From an uncultured Oscillospiraceae bacterium (lineage in GTDB: Bacteria > Bacillota > Clostridia > Oscillospirales > Oscillospiraceae): a stretch of DNA of 64,000 nt. Of the stretch, positions 48,308 to 57,554 are shown piece after piece; position 1 is the first letter of the stretch, and each line of letters starts with the position of its first letter. The stretch spans positions 12,484 through 76,483 of the forward strand of contig CAJTSQ010000009.1 of assembly GCA_910578735.1 (NCBI GenBank), given 5' to 3'. The notes under the pieces are model-generated. The model did no database searches. It was not told the origin of the DNA and saw nothing but the letters and a program-made list of their open reading frames with translations. The translations under genes and the position numbers were made by a program.

Positions 48308-49684
48308 TCAGGCCCGGGTCAGATCCCGGACCCAGCTGTCCGAACGGAAACGCCACAGGCCAAGGCCAAACTTCACAATGTTTTCCAGCGTTGTGGCCAG
48401 GTAGACCCAGAAAATGTCCAGCTTCAGCACAGAACCCAGCAGGACGGCCGCCGGGATCGCGATCAGCCACTGGGGGCTGGTGTCAATAATGGTGGCCATA
48501 CGCACATCGCCGCCGCCCCGCAGAACTCCCACGATGGCAACGCTGTTAAAGTCACGCAGGGGGCGGATCAGGGATTGTATGGTCATCATCATGACCGCGA
48601 TGGAGGAGGAGCGCGCCGACATCTGAAACAGCGGGAACACCCAGGCCGGGGCGAGGAACCGGGCAAAAAGGAACAGCAGCAGGCCGATGACGGTCCCGCA
48701 CATCAAAGCCAGGGCGCACATAGCCATGCCCACAGGCCGGACCTGCTGGGGCCGCCCGGCGCCCACCTCCCGGCCGATGATGATAGAGGCGGTGGCGCCC
48801 AAGCCGAAGGAGACCACCATGCAGATCTTATCGATGTTGCCCGCCACCGTGTAGGCGGCCAGAATCTCCGTGCTGCCCTCCATGTGGCCCATGATAGTGG
48901 GGAAGACGGACGCGCCCAGGCCCCAGGTGGTCTCATTGAACACCACCAGACTGCCGTAGCGCAGGAAGCGGCGGAACATGTCCAGGCCGGGGCGGAGCAG
49001 CAGATGGAGGTGGACCTGGAAAAAGCGGCTTTTCATCATGTGGAGGACCACCACCAGAATCTCCAGGATACGGGCGGTGAGAGTGGCCAGGGCCGCGCCC
49101 CTGACCCCCAGGGCGGGCGCGCCCAGGTTGCCGAAGATGAGGACCCAGTTGAGGAAGGTGTTTACCGTCATGGACATGACCAGGATGTACATTCCCAGCT
49201 GGGGCCGCTCCATGCTGCGGTAGACGGCCACATACATCATCGTAAAGGCGTTGCATACATAGGAGACTCCGGCGATGGAGCCGTATTGGGCGGCCAGCTC
49301 AATAACCTCCTGTTCGTTTCCGAACAGGCTGAGAAACTCTACCGGGCAGACGATCAAAACCGCGGCGAAGAGGGAGGACACCACCAGTACCACCCACAGG
49401 GCTACCCCCAGCACCCGGTTGATAGCTTCCATCTCCTGCTTGCCCCAGTACTGGCTGGTGAGGACGGAGGAGCCGCTCTGTACGCCAAAAATGAACAGCT
49501 GGACCACAAACAGGGGAATATTGGCCAGGGTCACCGCCGCCATGGGGGCCTCGCCCAGCATGCCCACCATAAAGGTGTCCGCCATGCCCAGGGTGCTGGT
49601 AATCAGGTTTTGCAGGACGACCGGGGTGGCCAGCAGAACCACCTGCTTATAAAAGCCCGGCTTTTGCTTCATGAACGAAAACAA
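48308..49684 (-). CDS. MATE-family efflux transporter
   Basis: 458 residues with 12 membrane helices in two MATE halves, e.g. LATPVVLQNLITSTLGMAD, DTFMVGMLGEAPMAAVTLA, and in the second half TIMGHMEGSTEILAAYTVA. Exports drugs or metabolites using a sodium or proton gradient. Start choice is uncertain: a TTG at 49684 lies 7 nt after AAAGGAG and is preferred; an ATG at 49672 is further away. It follows the cysteine desulfurase by 17 bp and is probably co-transcribed. Substrate unknown. Confidence 0.9.
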   Translation of the reverse strand: MFSFMKQKPGFYKQVVLLATPVVLQNLITSTLGMADTFMVGMLGEAPMAAVTLANIPLFVVQLFIFGVQSGSSVLTSQYWGKQEMEAINRVLGVALWVVLVVSSLFAAVLIVCPVEFLSLFGNEQEVIELAAQYGSIAGVSYVCNAFTMMYVAVYRSMERPQLGMYILVMSMTVNTFLNWVLIFGNLGAPALGVRGAALATLTARILEILVVVLHMMKSRFFQVHLHLLLRPGLDMFRRFLRYGSLVVFNETTWGLGASVFPTIMGHMEGSTEILAAYTVAGNIDKICMVVSFGLGATASIIIGREVGAGRPQQVRPVGMAMCALALMCGTVIGLLLFLFARFLAPAWVFPLFQMSARSSSIAVMMMTIQSLIRPLRDFNSVAIVGVLRGGGDVRMATIIDTSPQWLIAIPAAVLLGSVLKLDIFWVYLATTLENIVKFGLGLWRFRSDSWVRDLTRA

Positions 49685-49701
49685 GGGAATACTCCTTTCC
49701 T

Positions 49702-50841
49702 TCAAGACATGGCGGGAAGCAGCTCCCGCTGGGCCGCCTGGAGGCCCTGGACCAGGGCGTCCACGTCCTCCTGGGTGGTACGGTTGGAAAAGCTGACGCG
49801 CAGCGCGCCGTTCAGCAGGGGCTTGGGGAGCTTGAGGGCGGCGAACACATGGCTGGCCTTTCCTCGTTTGCAGGCGGAGCCGGAGGAGAGATAGACGCCC
49901 CGGTCGCTGAGGAAGCGGACCACTACCTCGCTCTTGTAGCCCGAGAGAGAGAGGGACAGAATGTGGGGCGCGCCGCCCTGGGTGAGGAGAGTCAGGCCTG
50001 GGACGGACTGGACCAGCCGTTCCGCTGTGCGGGCCTTCAGGGCGGCGACCCGGGCGATGTCCTCCTCCATGGAGGCGGCACCCAGACGGGCGGCGGCGGC
50101 GAAGGCGGCGATCTGACCGGTGGCCTCCGTGCCGGAGCGCAGGCCCCTCTCCTGCCCGCCGCCGTGGATGAGGGGCGGAAGCTTCAAACCTTTACGGACA
50201 TACAGCGCGCCTATCCCCTTGGGGGCGTAGATTTTGTGCCCGCTGACGGACAGCAGGTCCACCCCCAGCCGGGCGGGGGTGAAGGGCACCTTTAAAAAGC
50301 CCTGGACCGCGTCGCAGTGGAGGAGGGCGGGACAGCCTGTCCGCCGGATGGCCTCCGCCGTCTCCCGGACCGGGAGGAGGGTGCCCAGCTCGTTGTTCAC
50401 CAGCATCATGGAGACCAGGGCGGTATCGGGCCGGATGGCCTGGGCCGCCTGGCCGGGATCAATGCGGCCCTGGCGGTCGGGCTGGAGGTAGGTGACCTCA
50501 AATCCCTGGCGCTCCAGGACCTTGCAGGGCTCCAGGACTGCGGCGTGCTCAATTACGGTGGTGACGATGTGTTTTCCCACCCGCCGGTTCAGCTCCAGCG
50601 CCCCCTGGATGGCCCAGTTGTCGCTCTCTGAGCCGCAGGAGGTGAAATAGAGCTCGTCCGTTTGGCAGCCCAGAGCCTGGGCCACATCGGCCCGCCAGGC
50701 CTTCAGGCAGTCGGCAGCCTGGGTCCCGAAGGAGTACTGGGAGGAGGGGTTGCCCCACCCCTGTGTCATGGCCTCCAGCGCCGCCTGGGCGGCCTCCGGC
50801 CGCACCGGTGTGGTGGCGGCGTAATCGAAGTAGTGAAACAA
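49702..50841 (-). CDS. Cysteine desulfurase, NifS/IscS family
   Basis: 379 residues. PLP enzyme that takes sulfur from cysteine for Fe-S clusters, thiolation or thiamine. It has YFDYAATTPVRPEA, TSCGSESDNWAIQGAL, the PLP-stacking His in VIEHAAVLEP, the Schiff-base Lys in VSGHKIYAPKG and the persulfide Cys in SSGSACKRGK. The start is TTG at 50841 with GGAGG ahead. No iscU is adjacent, so the acceptor is unknown; thiN lies divergent, but a direct link is not shown. Confidence 0.92.
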   Translation of the reverse strand: MFHYFDYAATTPVRPEAAQAALEAMTQGWGNPSSQYSFGTQAADCLKAWRADVAQALGCQTDELYFTSCGSESDNWAIQGALELNRRVGKHIVTTVIEHAAVLEPCKVLERQGFEVTYLQPDRQGRIDPGQAAQAIRPDTALVSMMLVNNELGTLLPVRETAEAIRRTGCPALLHCDAVQGFLKVPFTPARLGVDLLSVSGHKIYAPKGIGALYVRKGLKLPPLIHGGGQERGLRSGTEATGQIAAFAAAARLGAASMEEDIARVAALKARTAERLVQSVPGLTLLTQGGAPHILSLSLSGYKSEVVVRFLSDRGVYLSSGSACKRGKASHVFAALKLPKPLLNGALRVSFSNRTTQEDVDALVQGLQAAQRELLPAMS

Positions 50842-50877
50842 AGTGTCCGCCTCCTGAAAACACAGTCAGTATGGGCT

Positions 50878-50906
50878 ATTCTATGCTGTTTATGGGGGAA
50901 AGTCAA
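50878..50906 (-). promoter_or_regulatory. Cysteine desulfurase promoter
   Basis: On the minus strand TTGACT (50901-50906), 17-bp spacer, TAGAAT (50878-50883). Confidence 0.7.
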
Positions 50907-50940
50907 TACCTGCGGGGCGCAAATTTGAAAAGGCGGCGTC

Positions 50941-50969
50941 TTGCAGGCGATGGGAGATTGTGGTATACT
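50941..50969 (+). promoter_or_regulatory. thiN promoter
   Basis: TTGCAG (50941-50946), 17-bp spacer, TATACT (50964-50969), 40 bp before the thiN ATG. No TPP riboswitch is seen between them. Confidence 0.65.
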
Positions 50970-51008
50970 GAGCGGGCGACCCCGTAAATTAACCGAGGAG
51001 TGACCACC

Positions 51009-51680
51009 ATGAATCCCGACTTCAACATCTGTTATATCGTGGGGGCCATGTCCCTGACCCCTGGCCTGCGCCCCAGTCCCCGCCCCGGCGACTATGTGAT
51101 TGCCGCCGACTTGGGCTATGATTCCCTGATGGCCTACGGGGTGTCCCCCGACCTGGTTGTGGGGGACTTCGACTCCTTAGGGCGCAACCCCAGCCATCCC
51201 AATGTAATCCAGCTGCCCGCCGAGAAGGACGACACTGACATGGCCTATGCCCTGCGTCAGGGCCTGGGGCTGGGTTACCGGCGCTTTCTCCTGCTGGGTG
51301 GCGTAGGGGGCCGCCTGGAACACACCCTGGGCAACCTCCAGCTACTGGAATGGCTGGCCCGCCGCAGGGCGCAGGGCTTTCTGGCCGGACAAAAGACCGT
51401 GGCCACCTGTATCCAGGACGGACAGTGCGTACGCTTCCCGGCGGACATGAGCGGCTTCCTGTCCGTGTTCTGCAACAGCGGCAGGGCGGAAGGGGTGGAC
51501 CTGACAGGGCTGAAATACCCCCTGAGTCAGTACACCCTCACCAGCGACTTTCCCCTGGGGGTGAGCAACCAGTTCCTGGGCACGGAGGCCTCGGTGTCGG
51601 TCCGGACGGGCAGCCTGCTTCTGGTCTGGGAGGACAGAGGGGACTTCTATGACAAGCTGCCCGGCCTCTGGGTGAGGTGA
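51009..51680 (+). CDS. thiN: Thiamine pyrophosphokinase
   Basis: 223 residues. Converts thiamine plus ATP to thiamine diphosphate, the cofactor of the transketolases in this window. Motifs: IAADLGYDSLMAYGVSPDLVVGD followed by FDSL, LPAEKDDTDMAYALRQGL and LGGVGGRLEHTLGNLQLL; the C-terminal beta domain has YPLSQYTLTSDFPLGVSNQF. The ATG at 51009 follows GAGGAG; an in-frame GTG three codons earlier is less likely. Monocistronic. Confidence 0.93.
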   Translation: MNPDFNICYIVGAMSLTPGLRPSPRPGDYVIAADLGYDSLMAYGVSPDLVVGDFDSLGRNPSHPNVIQLPAEKDDTDMAYALRQGLGLGYRRFLLLGGVGGRLEHTLGNLQLLEWLARRRAQGFLAGQKTVATCIQDGQCVRFPADMSGFLSVFCNSGRAEGVDLTGLKYPLSQYTLTSDFPLGVSNQFLGTEASVSVRTGSLLLVWEDRGDFYDKLPGLWVR

Positions 51681-51696
51681 GGGCGGCAGAGGCCAT

Positions 51697-51736
51697 AAAA
51701 GGGCCCGGATTCCCGTTTCGGGAATCCGGGCCCTTT
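51697..51736. terminator. Bidirectional terminator between thiN and the ABC operon
   Basis: AAAAGGGCCCGGATTCCCG pairs with its complement across a 3-nt loop, with T runs on both strands; it serves both convergent transcripts. Confidence 0.92.
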
Positions 51737-51749
51737 TGTTGTCTGTCGT

Positions 51750-52826
51750 TTACAGGATATGTACCGATTCTGGGTCGAATACCAGGGAACACTTCTCCCC
51801 CACCTGGTAGATGCGCTTGTTCTTGGGGTTGTAGTCGGTGAGCTTCACCAGGGTACTCCCCACCCTGATGTGGTAGTTCTGATAGGAGCCCATGAAGCAG
51901 GACAGGGTCACCTCGCAGGGCAGACCGCCCTCGTCCTTCAGCACGGCGGACTCAGGGCGCAGAACTACGGTATATTCCTGCCCCTGGGACATCCCCTCCT
52001 TGGCGGGGACCCGGGTGGGCGAGCCCTCCACCTTTAGGATAGCGTGGTCGCCGTCCATCCGGTCCAGGGTGCCCTTGAGGAAGTTGGCCTCGCCGATGAA
52101 GTCGGCTACAAACTCGCTGTTGGGGTGGTAGTAGATGTCCTGGGGGGAGCCCATCTGGGCCACCACACCCTTGTTCATGATGATGATGTTGTCCGACAGG
52201 GCCATGGCCTCGCTCTGGTCGTGGGTGACGTAGATGGCAGTGATGCCCACCTCCTGCTGGATGCGGCGGATCTCGGTGCGCATGGACACCCGGAGCTTGG
52301 CATCCAGATTGGACAGGGGCTCGTCAAAGAGGAGCACACTGGGCTCGATCACCAGCGCCCGGGCCAGGGCCACACGCTGCTGCTGGCCGCCGGACAGCTG
52401 GTTGGTCATGCGGCCCTCCATGCCGGTAAGCTCCACCAGGTCCAGAATTTTCATCACCCGCTGCTGAATCTCGTCCTTGGGCACCTTGCGCAGCTTCAGA
52501 CCGTAGGCCACGTTGTCGAACACATTGTAGTGGGGCAGCAGGGCGTAGCTCTGGAAGACCATAGCGGTGTCCCGCTTGTTGGGGGTAAGGGCGTTGATGG
52601 CCTCGTTCCCCAGGAAAATTTCTCCCTCGTCCGGGCTCTCGAAGCCGGCGATCATCCGCAGAGTAGTGGTCTTGCCGCAGCCCGAGGGGCCCAGCAGGGT
52701 GACGAAGGAGCCCGGCTCGATGTTCAGGGAGGTGTCCTTCACCGCGTAAAAATCCTTGCCGGTCTTGGGGTCCTGATAGATTTTGGAGATGTGGTCCAGA
52801 CGGACCCCTTTTTTCTCTTTGGACAT
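51750..52826 (-). CDS. ABC transporter ATP-binding protein, iron(III)/polyamine type
   Basis: 358 residues. ATPase of a binding-protein-dependent importer. Walker A GPSGCGKTT near residue 43, Q loop FQSYALLPHYNVFDNVAYG, signature LSGGQQQRVALARAL, Walker B VLLFDEPLSNLD and switch His in YVTHDQSEAMALSD. The C-terminal TOBE/OB domain (about 240-350) is like FbpC and PotA. Its start is 4 bp from the stop of the permease gene. Last gene of the SBP-permease-ATPase operon. Confidence 0.93.
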   Translation of the reverse strand: MSKEKKGVRLDHISKIYQDPKTGKDFYAVKDTSLNIEPGSFVTLLGPSGCGKTTTLRMIAGFESPDEGEIFLGNEAINALTPNKRDTAMVFQSYALLPHYNVFDNVAYGLKLRKVPKDEIQQRVMKILDLVELTGMEGRMTNQLSGGQQQRVALARALVIEPSVLLFDEPLSNLDAKLRVSMRTEIRRIQQEVGITAIYVTHDQSEAMALSDNIIIMNKGVVAQMGSPQDIYYHPNSEFVADFIGEANFLKGTLDRMDGDHAILKVEGSPTRVPAKEGMSQGQEYTVVLRPESAVLKDEGGLPCEVTLSCFMGSYQNYHIRVGSTLVKLTDYNPKNKRIYQVGEKCSLVFDPESVHIL

Positions 52827-52829
52827 GGC

Positions 52830-54593
52830 TTAGCCCTCCTTGATGACTTGGATGTTGATTCGCTTGGTTTTTGCCTTTTTCACCTTTTCTGGCTTCAGCT
52901 TCCGGCTGGTGCCGAAGTATTTGATAAACAGGTTCATCAGCAGCACCGAGCCGTAAGTAATGAGGATCAGAATGGTGGCGAAGGCGCAGGCGATGGAGTA
53001 GGCGCCCTTCTCGGCGAACTCATTAATCTGAACGGTGATAAGGTAGACGCTGGGGGTGACCAGCAGGATGATGGCGGAGATGGCGGTGATGGACCGGACG
53101 AAGGCGGTGACCAGGCCGGAGAGGAAGGAGTCTTTAATCAGGGGCAGGGTCACCGTCATAAAGACCTTGAAGCTGTCCGCGCCCATGTCGTAGGCCGACT
53201 CCTCAATGGACTTATCGATCTGCCGCAGGGCGGAGATGCCGCTGCGGGTGCCAGTGGGCAGGGAGCGGACCACAAAAACGATAACGAGGATGGCCGCGCT
53301 GCCGTATAGCCCCTGCAGAAATCCGGTGTGGAACACGCCGCCGGAGAAGCCACGGATGTAGCCCACACCCAGCACCGTGCCGGGCACGGCCATGGCCAGC
53401 ATGGACACTGCCTCGATAAAGCCCTTGGACCTGAATTTCCGCTTGACCACCAGATAGGAGATAATCATGGACAGCAGAGCGGTGATGGGGGCGGCGATGA
53501 GGGACAGCACGAAGGAGTCACGGAAGGCCTGGAGGCCGTGGTACCGGGTGAACACCTGCCCGAACCACTTGAAGGTGAGGGGGGTGAATTTGTAGCCCCA
53601 GGTGGGGAACAGAGCCCCGATGGGCACGCAGGCGTACATCATAATGACAAAGATAGTCGCCAGGGAGCACAGGATGGTCAGCGGAACGGTGACGCTCCTG
53701 TCCGCAATGAGCATCCGGCCCCGGGACGCCTTGCCCGTCAGAGTGGCGGCCGTCTTGGCCTCCAGATAGTATTTCTGAACGATGAACATACCCAGAGTGA
53801 TGCACAGCAGCACCACGGCCATGGCCGCCGCCCCCTCCTTGTCGTAAGCGCCGGTGATCTGGAGGTAGATGGTGGTGGCCAGGGTGTCGTAGGAGCCGCC
53901 GATGATCATGGGGTTGGCGAAGTCGGCAATGGATTCGATGAAGGTGACCAGAAACGCGTTGCCCAGGCCGGGGAGGAGCAGGGGCAGGGTGACGGTGGTA
54001 AACACCTTGGACCGGCTGGCCCCCATGTCCCGGGCGGCCTCCTCCAGGGAAGGGTCAATATTCTTCAGCAGACCCTTGAGCATCATGTAGCACACGGGGA
54101 AGAAGGTGAGGGACTGGACGATGACAATGCCCCAGAAGCCGTAGACGCTGTTGTCCTCCATGCCCAGCAGGAAGTAGGTGATAATGCCCGCCTTGCCGAA
54201 GAGCATAATCATGGACAGGGACAGCACGAAGGGGGGCGACACCACCGGCAGCATGGACACCACCTTGAACAGGCCGCCCACCGCCCTGCCCATCTTGACA
54301 TAGACCTCCACATAGGCGAAGAGCAGGCCCACCACGGTGGACAGAATCCCTACCAGGAACCCCACCTTCAGGGTGTTGCCGATGGCCTTGGTGAAGGTGG
54401 GCATGGCCATGATGCGCTGGAAGGTGGACAGGGTAAAGCCGTTCCCGCCGTAGAAGCTGTCCACCAGCAGAATCGCCAGGGGGTAGAGGATAAACAGGGT
54501 CAAAAACGCGATGAGGACGAGGATGGTGCCCACCATAACGGGGTCTGCCATCAGCTTTTTCCGGTCCAGCGCCGCGCTCTGGCTTTTTGCCAT
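52830..54593 (-). CDS. ABC transporter permease, fused two-domain FbpB type
   Basis: 587 residues with two tandem binding-protein-dependent permease domains and about 12 membrane helices. The two EAA loops that contact the ATPase are LEEAARDMGASRSKVFTTVTLP in the first half and IEESAYDMGADSFKVFMTVTLP in the second. Tandem fused permeases with a single SBP and a FbpC-like ATPase are typical of iron(III) importers, though related systems carry thiamine, phosphonates or other ligands. The C-terminus is lysine-rich. Confidence 0.92.
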   Translation of the reverse strand: MAKSQSAALDRKKLMADPVMVGTILVLIAFLTLFILYPLAILLVDSFYGGNGFTLSTFQRIMAMPTFTKAIGNTLKVGFLVGILSTVVGLLFAYVEVYVKMGRAVGGLFKVVSMLPVVSPPFVLSLSMIMLFGKAGIITYFLLGMEDNSVYGFWGIVIVQSLTFFPVCYMMLKGLLKNIDPSLEEAARDMGASRSKVFTTVTLPLLLPGLGNAFLVTFIESIADFANPMIIGGSYDTLATTIYLQITGAYDKEGAAAMAVVLLCITLGMFIVQKYYLEAKTAATLTGKASRGRMLIADRSVTVPLTILCSLATIFVIMMYACVPIGALFPTWGYKFTPLTFKWFGQVFTRYHGLQAFRDSFVLSLIAAPITALLSMIISYLVVKRKFRSKGFIEAVSMLAMAVPGTVLGVGYIRGFSGGVFHTGFLQGLYGSAAILVIVFVVRSLPTGTRSGISALRQIDKSIEESAYDMGADSFKVFMTVTLPLIKDSFLSGLVTAFVRSITAISAIILLVTPSVYLITVQINEFAEKGAYSIACAFATILILITYGSVLLMNLFIKYFGTSRKLKPEKVKKAKTKRINIQVIKEG

Positions 54594-54669
54594 GGAGAAG
54601 CCCTCCTTTTGTTCAGATTGGAAGCGGGGGGACAGCGGTGTGCGCCGTCCCCCCGCTGGCTGGGGTGTA

Positions 54670-55845
54670 TTACTCGGTCTGGAAGCGGCCGGTGTCGCCG
54701 GTGTTGGAGCCGGCGGAGGCCAGAGCGGTCATGACCTCTTCCACATAGGTTCCGATGTTCTTGGTGGCGTCGTCGAAGTCATAGTCCATCACGTTGTTGG
54801 GGTCCAGACCGAAATCATAGGCGGCCTGGGGCTGCTCGGCGTTGTCCAGAACCAGGAACTGGTAGGAGCCCACCTCGTCGGCCTGGTTGACGCAGTCGGG
54901 GGACAGGGCGTACTCAATCCACAGCTTGGCGGCGTTGGGGTGCTTGGCTCCCTTGAAGATGGCGGTGGCGCCGATCTCGCAGGAGGTGCCGCTGGAGGGG
55001 ATGATGAGCTCGATGCTGCCGTAGCCGTTGTCCAGAATCTGGGTGATGCCGTCATGCAGGAAGCCAATGCCGATGGTGCACTCGCCGGTGCCCACGTTTT
55101 TGGACGGGCCGGAGCCGGACTTGGTGTACACCTCAATGTTCTTGTCCAGGTCGACCAGGAACTGAATGCCCTCGTCGTGGCCGTACTTCTGGATCATGGT
55201 GTTGATGACCAGCTTGGCGGTGCCGGCGGTGTTGTAGTTGGACAGCCAGATCAGGCCCTCATACTCGGGCTTGAGCAGATCGGGCCAGTCCTTGGGGGCC
55301 TCCAGGCCCTTGCTGTCCAGACGGTCCTTGTTGACCATGAAGCCCAGAATGCCGGTGTAGATGCCGTGCCACATGTTGTCAGCGTGCTTGTACACGTCCT
55401 TGGTGATGTGGGAGGCGTTGATGGCCGCGTAGGGCTCCAGCAGGCCCTCGGCCGCTACCACATTGTAGGGGTCGGTGGTGCCGCCGAACCAGACGTCGGC
55501 GGAGGGGTTGCCATTCTCCTCCTCAATCTTGGCCTGGACCTCGCCGGTGGACAGGCGCTGATAGGTGGTCTTGATGCCGTAGAGCTCCTCGAACTTCTGG
55601 CAGGCGGCGGCCAGGTAGTCCTCCTCGCAGGAGCCGTAGACCACCAGCTCGCCCTCGGCCTTGGCGGCCTCGATCAGCTCGGCCATGGGGTCGTCAACGG
55701 GGGTGCTGACGTTGCCCTGAGAGCTGCCGGACTGGCTGCCGGGGGTGGACTGCTGTCCGCCCTGGGACTTGTCGCCGCCACCGCCGCAGGCGGCCAGGGA
55801 CAGGACCATGGCGGAAGCCAGCAGCATGGATAAAAGTTTCTTCAC
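54670..55845 (-). CDS. ABC transporter substrate-binding lipoprotein, iron(III)-type family
   Basis: 391 residues. Lipoprotein signal MKKLLSMLLASAMVLSLAAC, then a Gly/Ser/Gln-rich linker and a class II binding fold (GELVVYGSCEEDYLAAACQKF, EENGNPSADVWFGGT, HGIYTGILGFMVNKDRL). The family (FutA/AfuA-like) mostly binds ferric iron or ferric complexes, but the tyrosine ligands cannot be placed with certainty, and 2-aminoethylphosphonate or thiamine binding occurs in relatives. A consensus promoter lies upstream; no clear Fur box was seen. Confidence 0.88.
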   Translation of the reverse strand: MKKLLSMLLASAMVLSLAACGGGGDKSQGGQQSTPGSQSGSSQGNVSTPVDDPMAELIEAAKAEGELVVYGSCEEDYLAAACQKFEELYGIKTTYQRLSTGEVQAKIEEENGNPSADVWFGGTTDPYNVVAAEGLLEPYAAINASHITKDVYKHADNMWHGIYTGILGFMVNKDRLDSKGLEAPKDWPDLLKPEYEGLIWLSNYNTAGTAKLVINTMIQKYGHDEGIQFLVDLDKNIEVYTKSGSGPSKNVGTGECTIGIGFLHDGITQILDNGYGSIELIIPSSGTSCEIGATAIFKGAKHPNAAKLWIEYALSPDCVNQADEVGSYQFLVLDNAEQPQAAYDFGLDPNNVMDYDFDDATKNIGTYVEEVMTALASAGSNTGDTGRFQTE

Positions 55846-55914
55846 GTTTCATTCCTCCATTTCTGATTTCGCCCCGACGTCAACCATTCAGCCGGCGCCT
55901 TCGGGACTTTCTAT

Positions 55915-55943
55915 ATTGTAAAACTTTAGGGAAAAAAAGTCAA
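55915..55943 (-). promoter_or_regulatory. Promoter of the iron-type ABC operon
   Basis: On the minus strand TTGACT (55938-55943), 17-bp spacer, TACAAT (55915-55920), 70 bp before the SBP ATG. Confidence 0.7.
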
Positions 55944-56007
55944 TATGAACAAAACAACTTTTTTAGTTTTCCTTGAAACTGGTGAATTTCCCTGTTAAAA
56001 TTAGCGG

Positions 56008-56035
56008 TTGACAAGTGGGAGAAATATGATACAAT
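56008..56035 (+). promoter_or_regulatory. Promoter of the T-box/alaS operon
   Basis: TTGACA (56008-56013), 16-bp spacer, TACAAT (56030-56035). Transcription should begin near 56042, at the 5' end of the T-box leader. Confidence 0.75.
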
Positions 56036-56041
56036 AATCCG

Positions 56042-56265
56042 GTAAACGCGATGAAGGAGCCAAGCGCGGCGACAGCGGCCTGAAGCGAGGGGGGACGGTG
56101 AAAGCCCCCGGCCGGACTGCCCGGGCAAGCCACTCCCCAGCGGCCCGGGACGACCGGGACGGCCTGTCCCCGTTATGGACCAATGAGATGCCCCGCCCTG
56201 CGGGGATAATCAGGGTGGTACCGTGGATGTTTTCCGCCCCTGACAGTATGTCAGGGGCGGTTTTT
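56042..56265 (+). promoter_or_regulatory. T-box riboswitch, alanine-specific
   Basis: A leader of about 225 nt that senses uncharged tRNA. The conserved T-box sequence AGGGTGGTACCGTG is at 56212-56225, differing from the usual AGGGTGGNACCGCG at one base. It is followed by the terminator stem CCGCCCCTGACA/TGTCAGGGGCGG (56234-56260) and TTTTT. Stem I begins with CGATGAAGGAGCC near 56048. The specifier, placed before ACTCCCCAG as in other T-boxes, reads GCC (56129-56131), an alanine codon. alaS is the fourth gene downstream. Confidence 0.9.
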
Positions 56266-56337
56266 CATTCTACCACTTAAAAAACCGAGACCCACCCCGG
56301 AGGCCGGGGCGAGGAAATTGAAGGGAGGAAGCGGCTG

Positions 56338-57123
56338 TTGAAGCAATATGTGGTGGACGCCTTCGCCGACCGACTGTTTGAAGGCAACCCGGCGGCGGTA
56401 TGCCTGCTGGACCGGTGGCCGGCAGATAAGCTGATGGGGAAGATCGCGATGGAAAATAACCTCTCAGAGACTGCGTTTGCCGTCTTTGAGGAAGACAGCT
56501 GGCGGCTGCGGTGGTTCACGCCGGAGGGCGAAATTGACCTGTGCGGCCACGCCACTTTGGCTGCGGCGTATACTATACTGCGCTTCGTGGCTCCGGAATT
56601 GGAGGATGTCCGCTTTCAGACACTCAGCGGCCCGCTTATCGTGAAGCGGCGGGGAGAGCTGCTGGAGATGGATTTTCCTGCCTATGTTCCTGTTCAGACC
56701 GAGGTGACGGCGGAGATGACCGCCGCTCTGGGGGTGCGGCCCCTGGAGGCCTGGCGAGCCCGGGACCTGATGTGTGTTCTGGAACGGGAGGAGGATGTGG
56801 TCCGCCTCCAGCCGAATCTGGCGGCGATGGAAAATCTGGAAGGATCGGTGTGCTGTGTCACCGCAAGGGGAAGCCGGTTTGACTGTGTGTCCCGCTGCTT
56901 TGCCCCGAAATGCGCGGTGCCCGAGGACCCGGTGACCGGTTCGACCCATTGCCTTATTATCCCTTATTGGGCGGCGAAGACAGGCAAGACGGAGTTTGTG
57001 GCCCGGCAGGCCTCCCCCCGTGGCGGCACTCTGTACTGTCGGCTGGAGGGGGACAGGGTGAAGCTGGCCGGTCGGGCGGCACTGTATGCCCGGTCCGAAC
57101 TGATGCTGGAGGAGCTGCCATGA
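56338..57123 (+). CDS. PhzF-family isomerase/epimerase-like protein
   Basis: 261 residues. The start is TTG at 56338 with GGGAGGA ahead. PhzF signatures: VVDAFADRLFEGNPAAVCLL, MENNLSETAFAV with the catalytic Glu, and EIDLCGHATLAAAY; the second half has VTGSTHCLIIPYWA. The known relative PhzF isomerises a phenazine precursor, but most bacterial members have unknown substrates. First gene after the alanine T-box, so its expression should rise on alanine starvation; a role in amino-acid metabolism is possible. Confidence 0.88.
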   Translation: MKQYVVDAFADRLFEGNPAAVCLLDRWPADKLMGKIAMENNLSETAFAVFEEDSWRLRWFTPEGEIDLCGHATLAAAYTILRFVAPELEDVRFQTLSGPLIVKRRGELLEMDFPAYVPVQTEVTAEMTAALGVRPLEAWRARDLMCVLEREEDVVRLQPNLAAMENLEGSVCCVTARGSRFDCVSRCFAPKCAVPEDPVTGSTHCLIIPYWAAKTGKTEFVARQASPRGGTLYCRLEGDRVKLAGRAALYARSELMLEELP

Positions 57124-57545
57124 GAAAAAAATTTGCTCTGCTGTTGGCCGCGCTGGCGGCACTGTTTCTGCTGTCGGGCTGCAAGGTCTCCGGCAACCCC
57201 CTGCCGGAGGGGATGGAGGAAAGCGCCGTCCTGGAACAGGGACGGGAGATTGTCGCCCTGCTTAACGCCGGGGAGTATCAGACGGTCTACGAGCGCCTGC
57301 GCGCCGACGCCCAGGAGACCTCCAGCCCCGAGAGCATCCAGTCCTATATGGAGGAGCGGCTGGACAAGGCCGGCGCTTACAAAGAGGAGGACGAGGCCAT
57401 GGCCACCGGGCAGAAGATTAAGGATACCGGCGAGGAATACGGCACGGCGGTGATCTACTGCAAGCATGAGAAGAAGAGCATCATGTACCGGGTGGCCTAC
57501 AGCGTTGATATGGAGCTGATGGGCATTGAAGCCAGGGTGCAGTAG
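57120..57545 (+). CDS. Small lipoprotein, DUF3887-like
   Basis: 141 residues. Signal peptide with lipobox (LLAALAALFLLSGC), then a domain of about 110 residues: EQGREIVALLNAGEYQTVYE and VIYCKHEKKSIMYRVAYSVD. The small alpha-plus-beta shape resembles DUF3887/NTF2-like extracellular domains. The ATG overlaps the phzF-like stop (ATGA). Function unknown. Confidence 0.75.
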   Translation: MRKKFALLLAALAALFLLSGCKVSGNPLPEGMEESAVLEQGREIVALLNAGEYQTVYERLRADAQETSSPESIQSYMEERLDKAGAYKEEDEAMATGQKIKDTGEEYGTAVIYCKHEKKSIMYRVAYSVDMELMGIEARVQ

Positions 57546-57554
57546 GGGGGAGCG

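Noticed and set aside
50970..51008. TPP riboswitch before thiN
   Set aside because: The leader is only about 40 nt and lacks the conserved THI-box sequence.
55846..55914. Fur box before the iron-type ABC operon
   Set aside because: No GATAAT-like inverted repeat could be found near the promoter, so iron control is not supported by the sequence.
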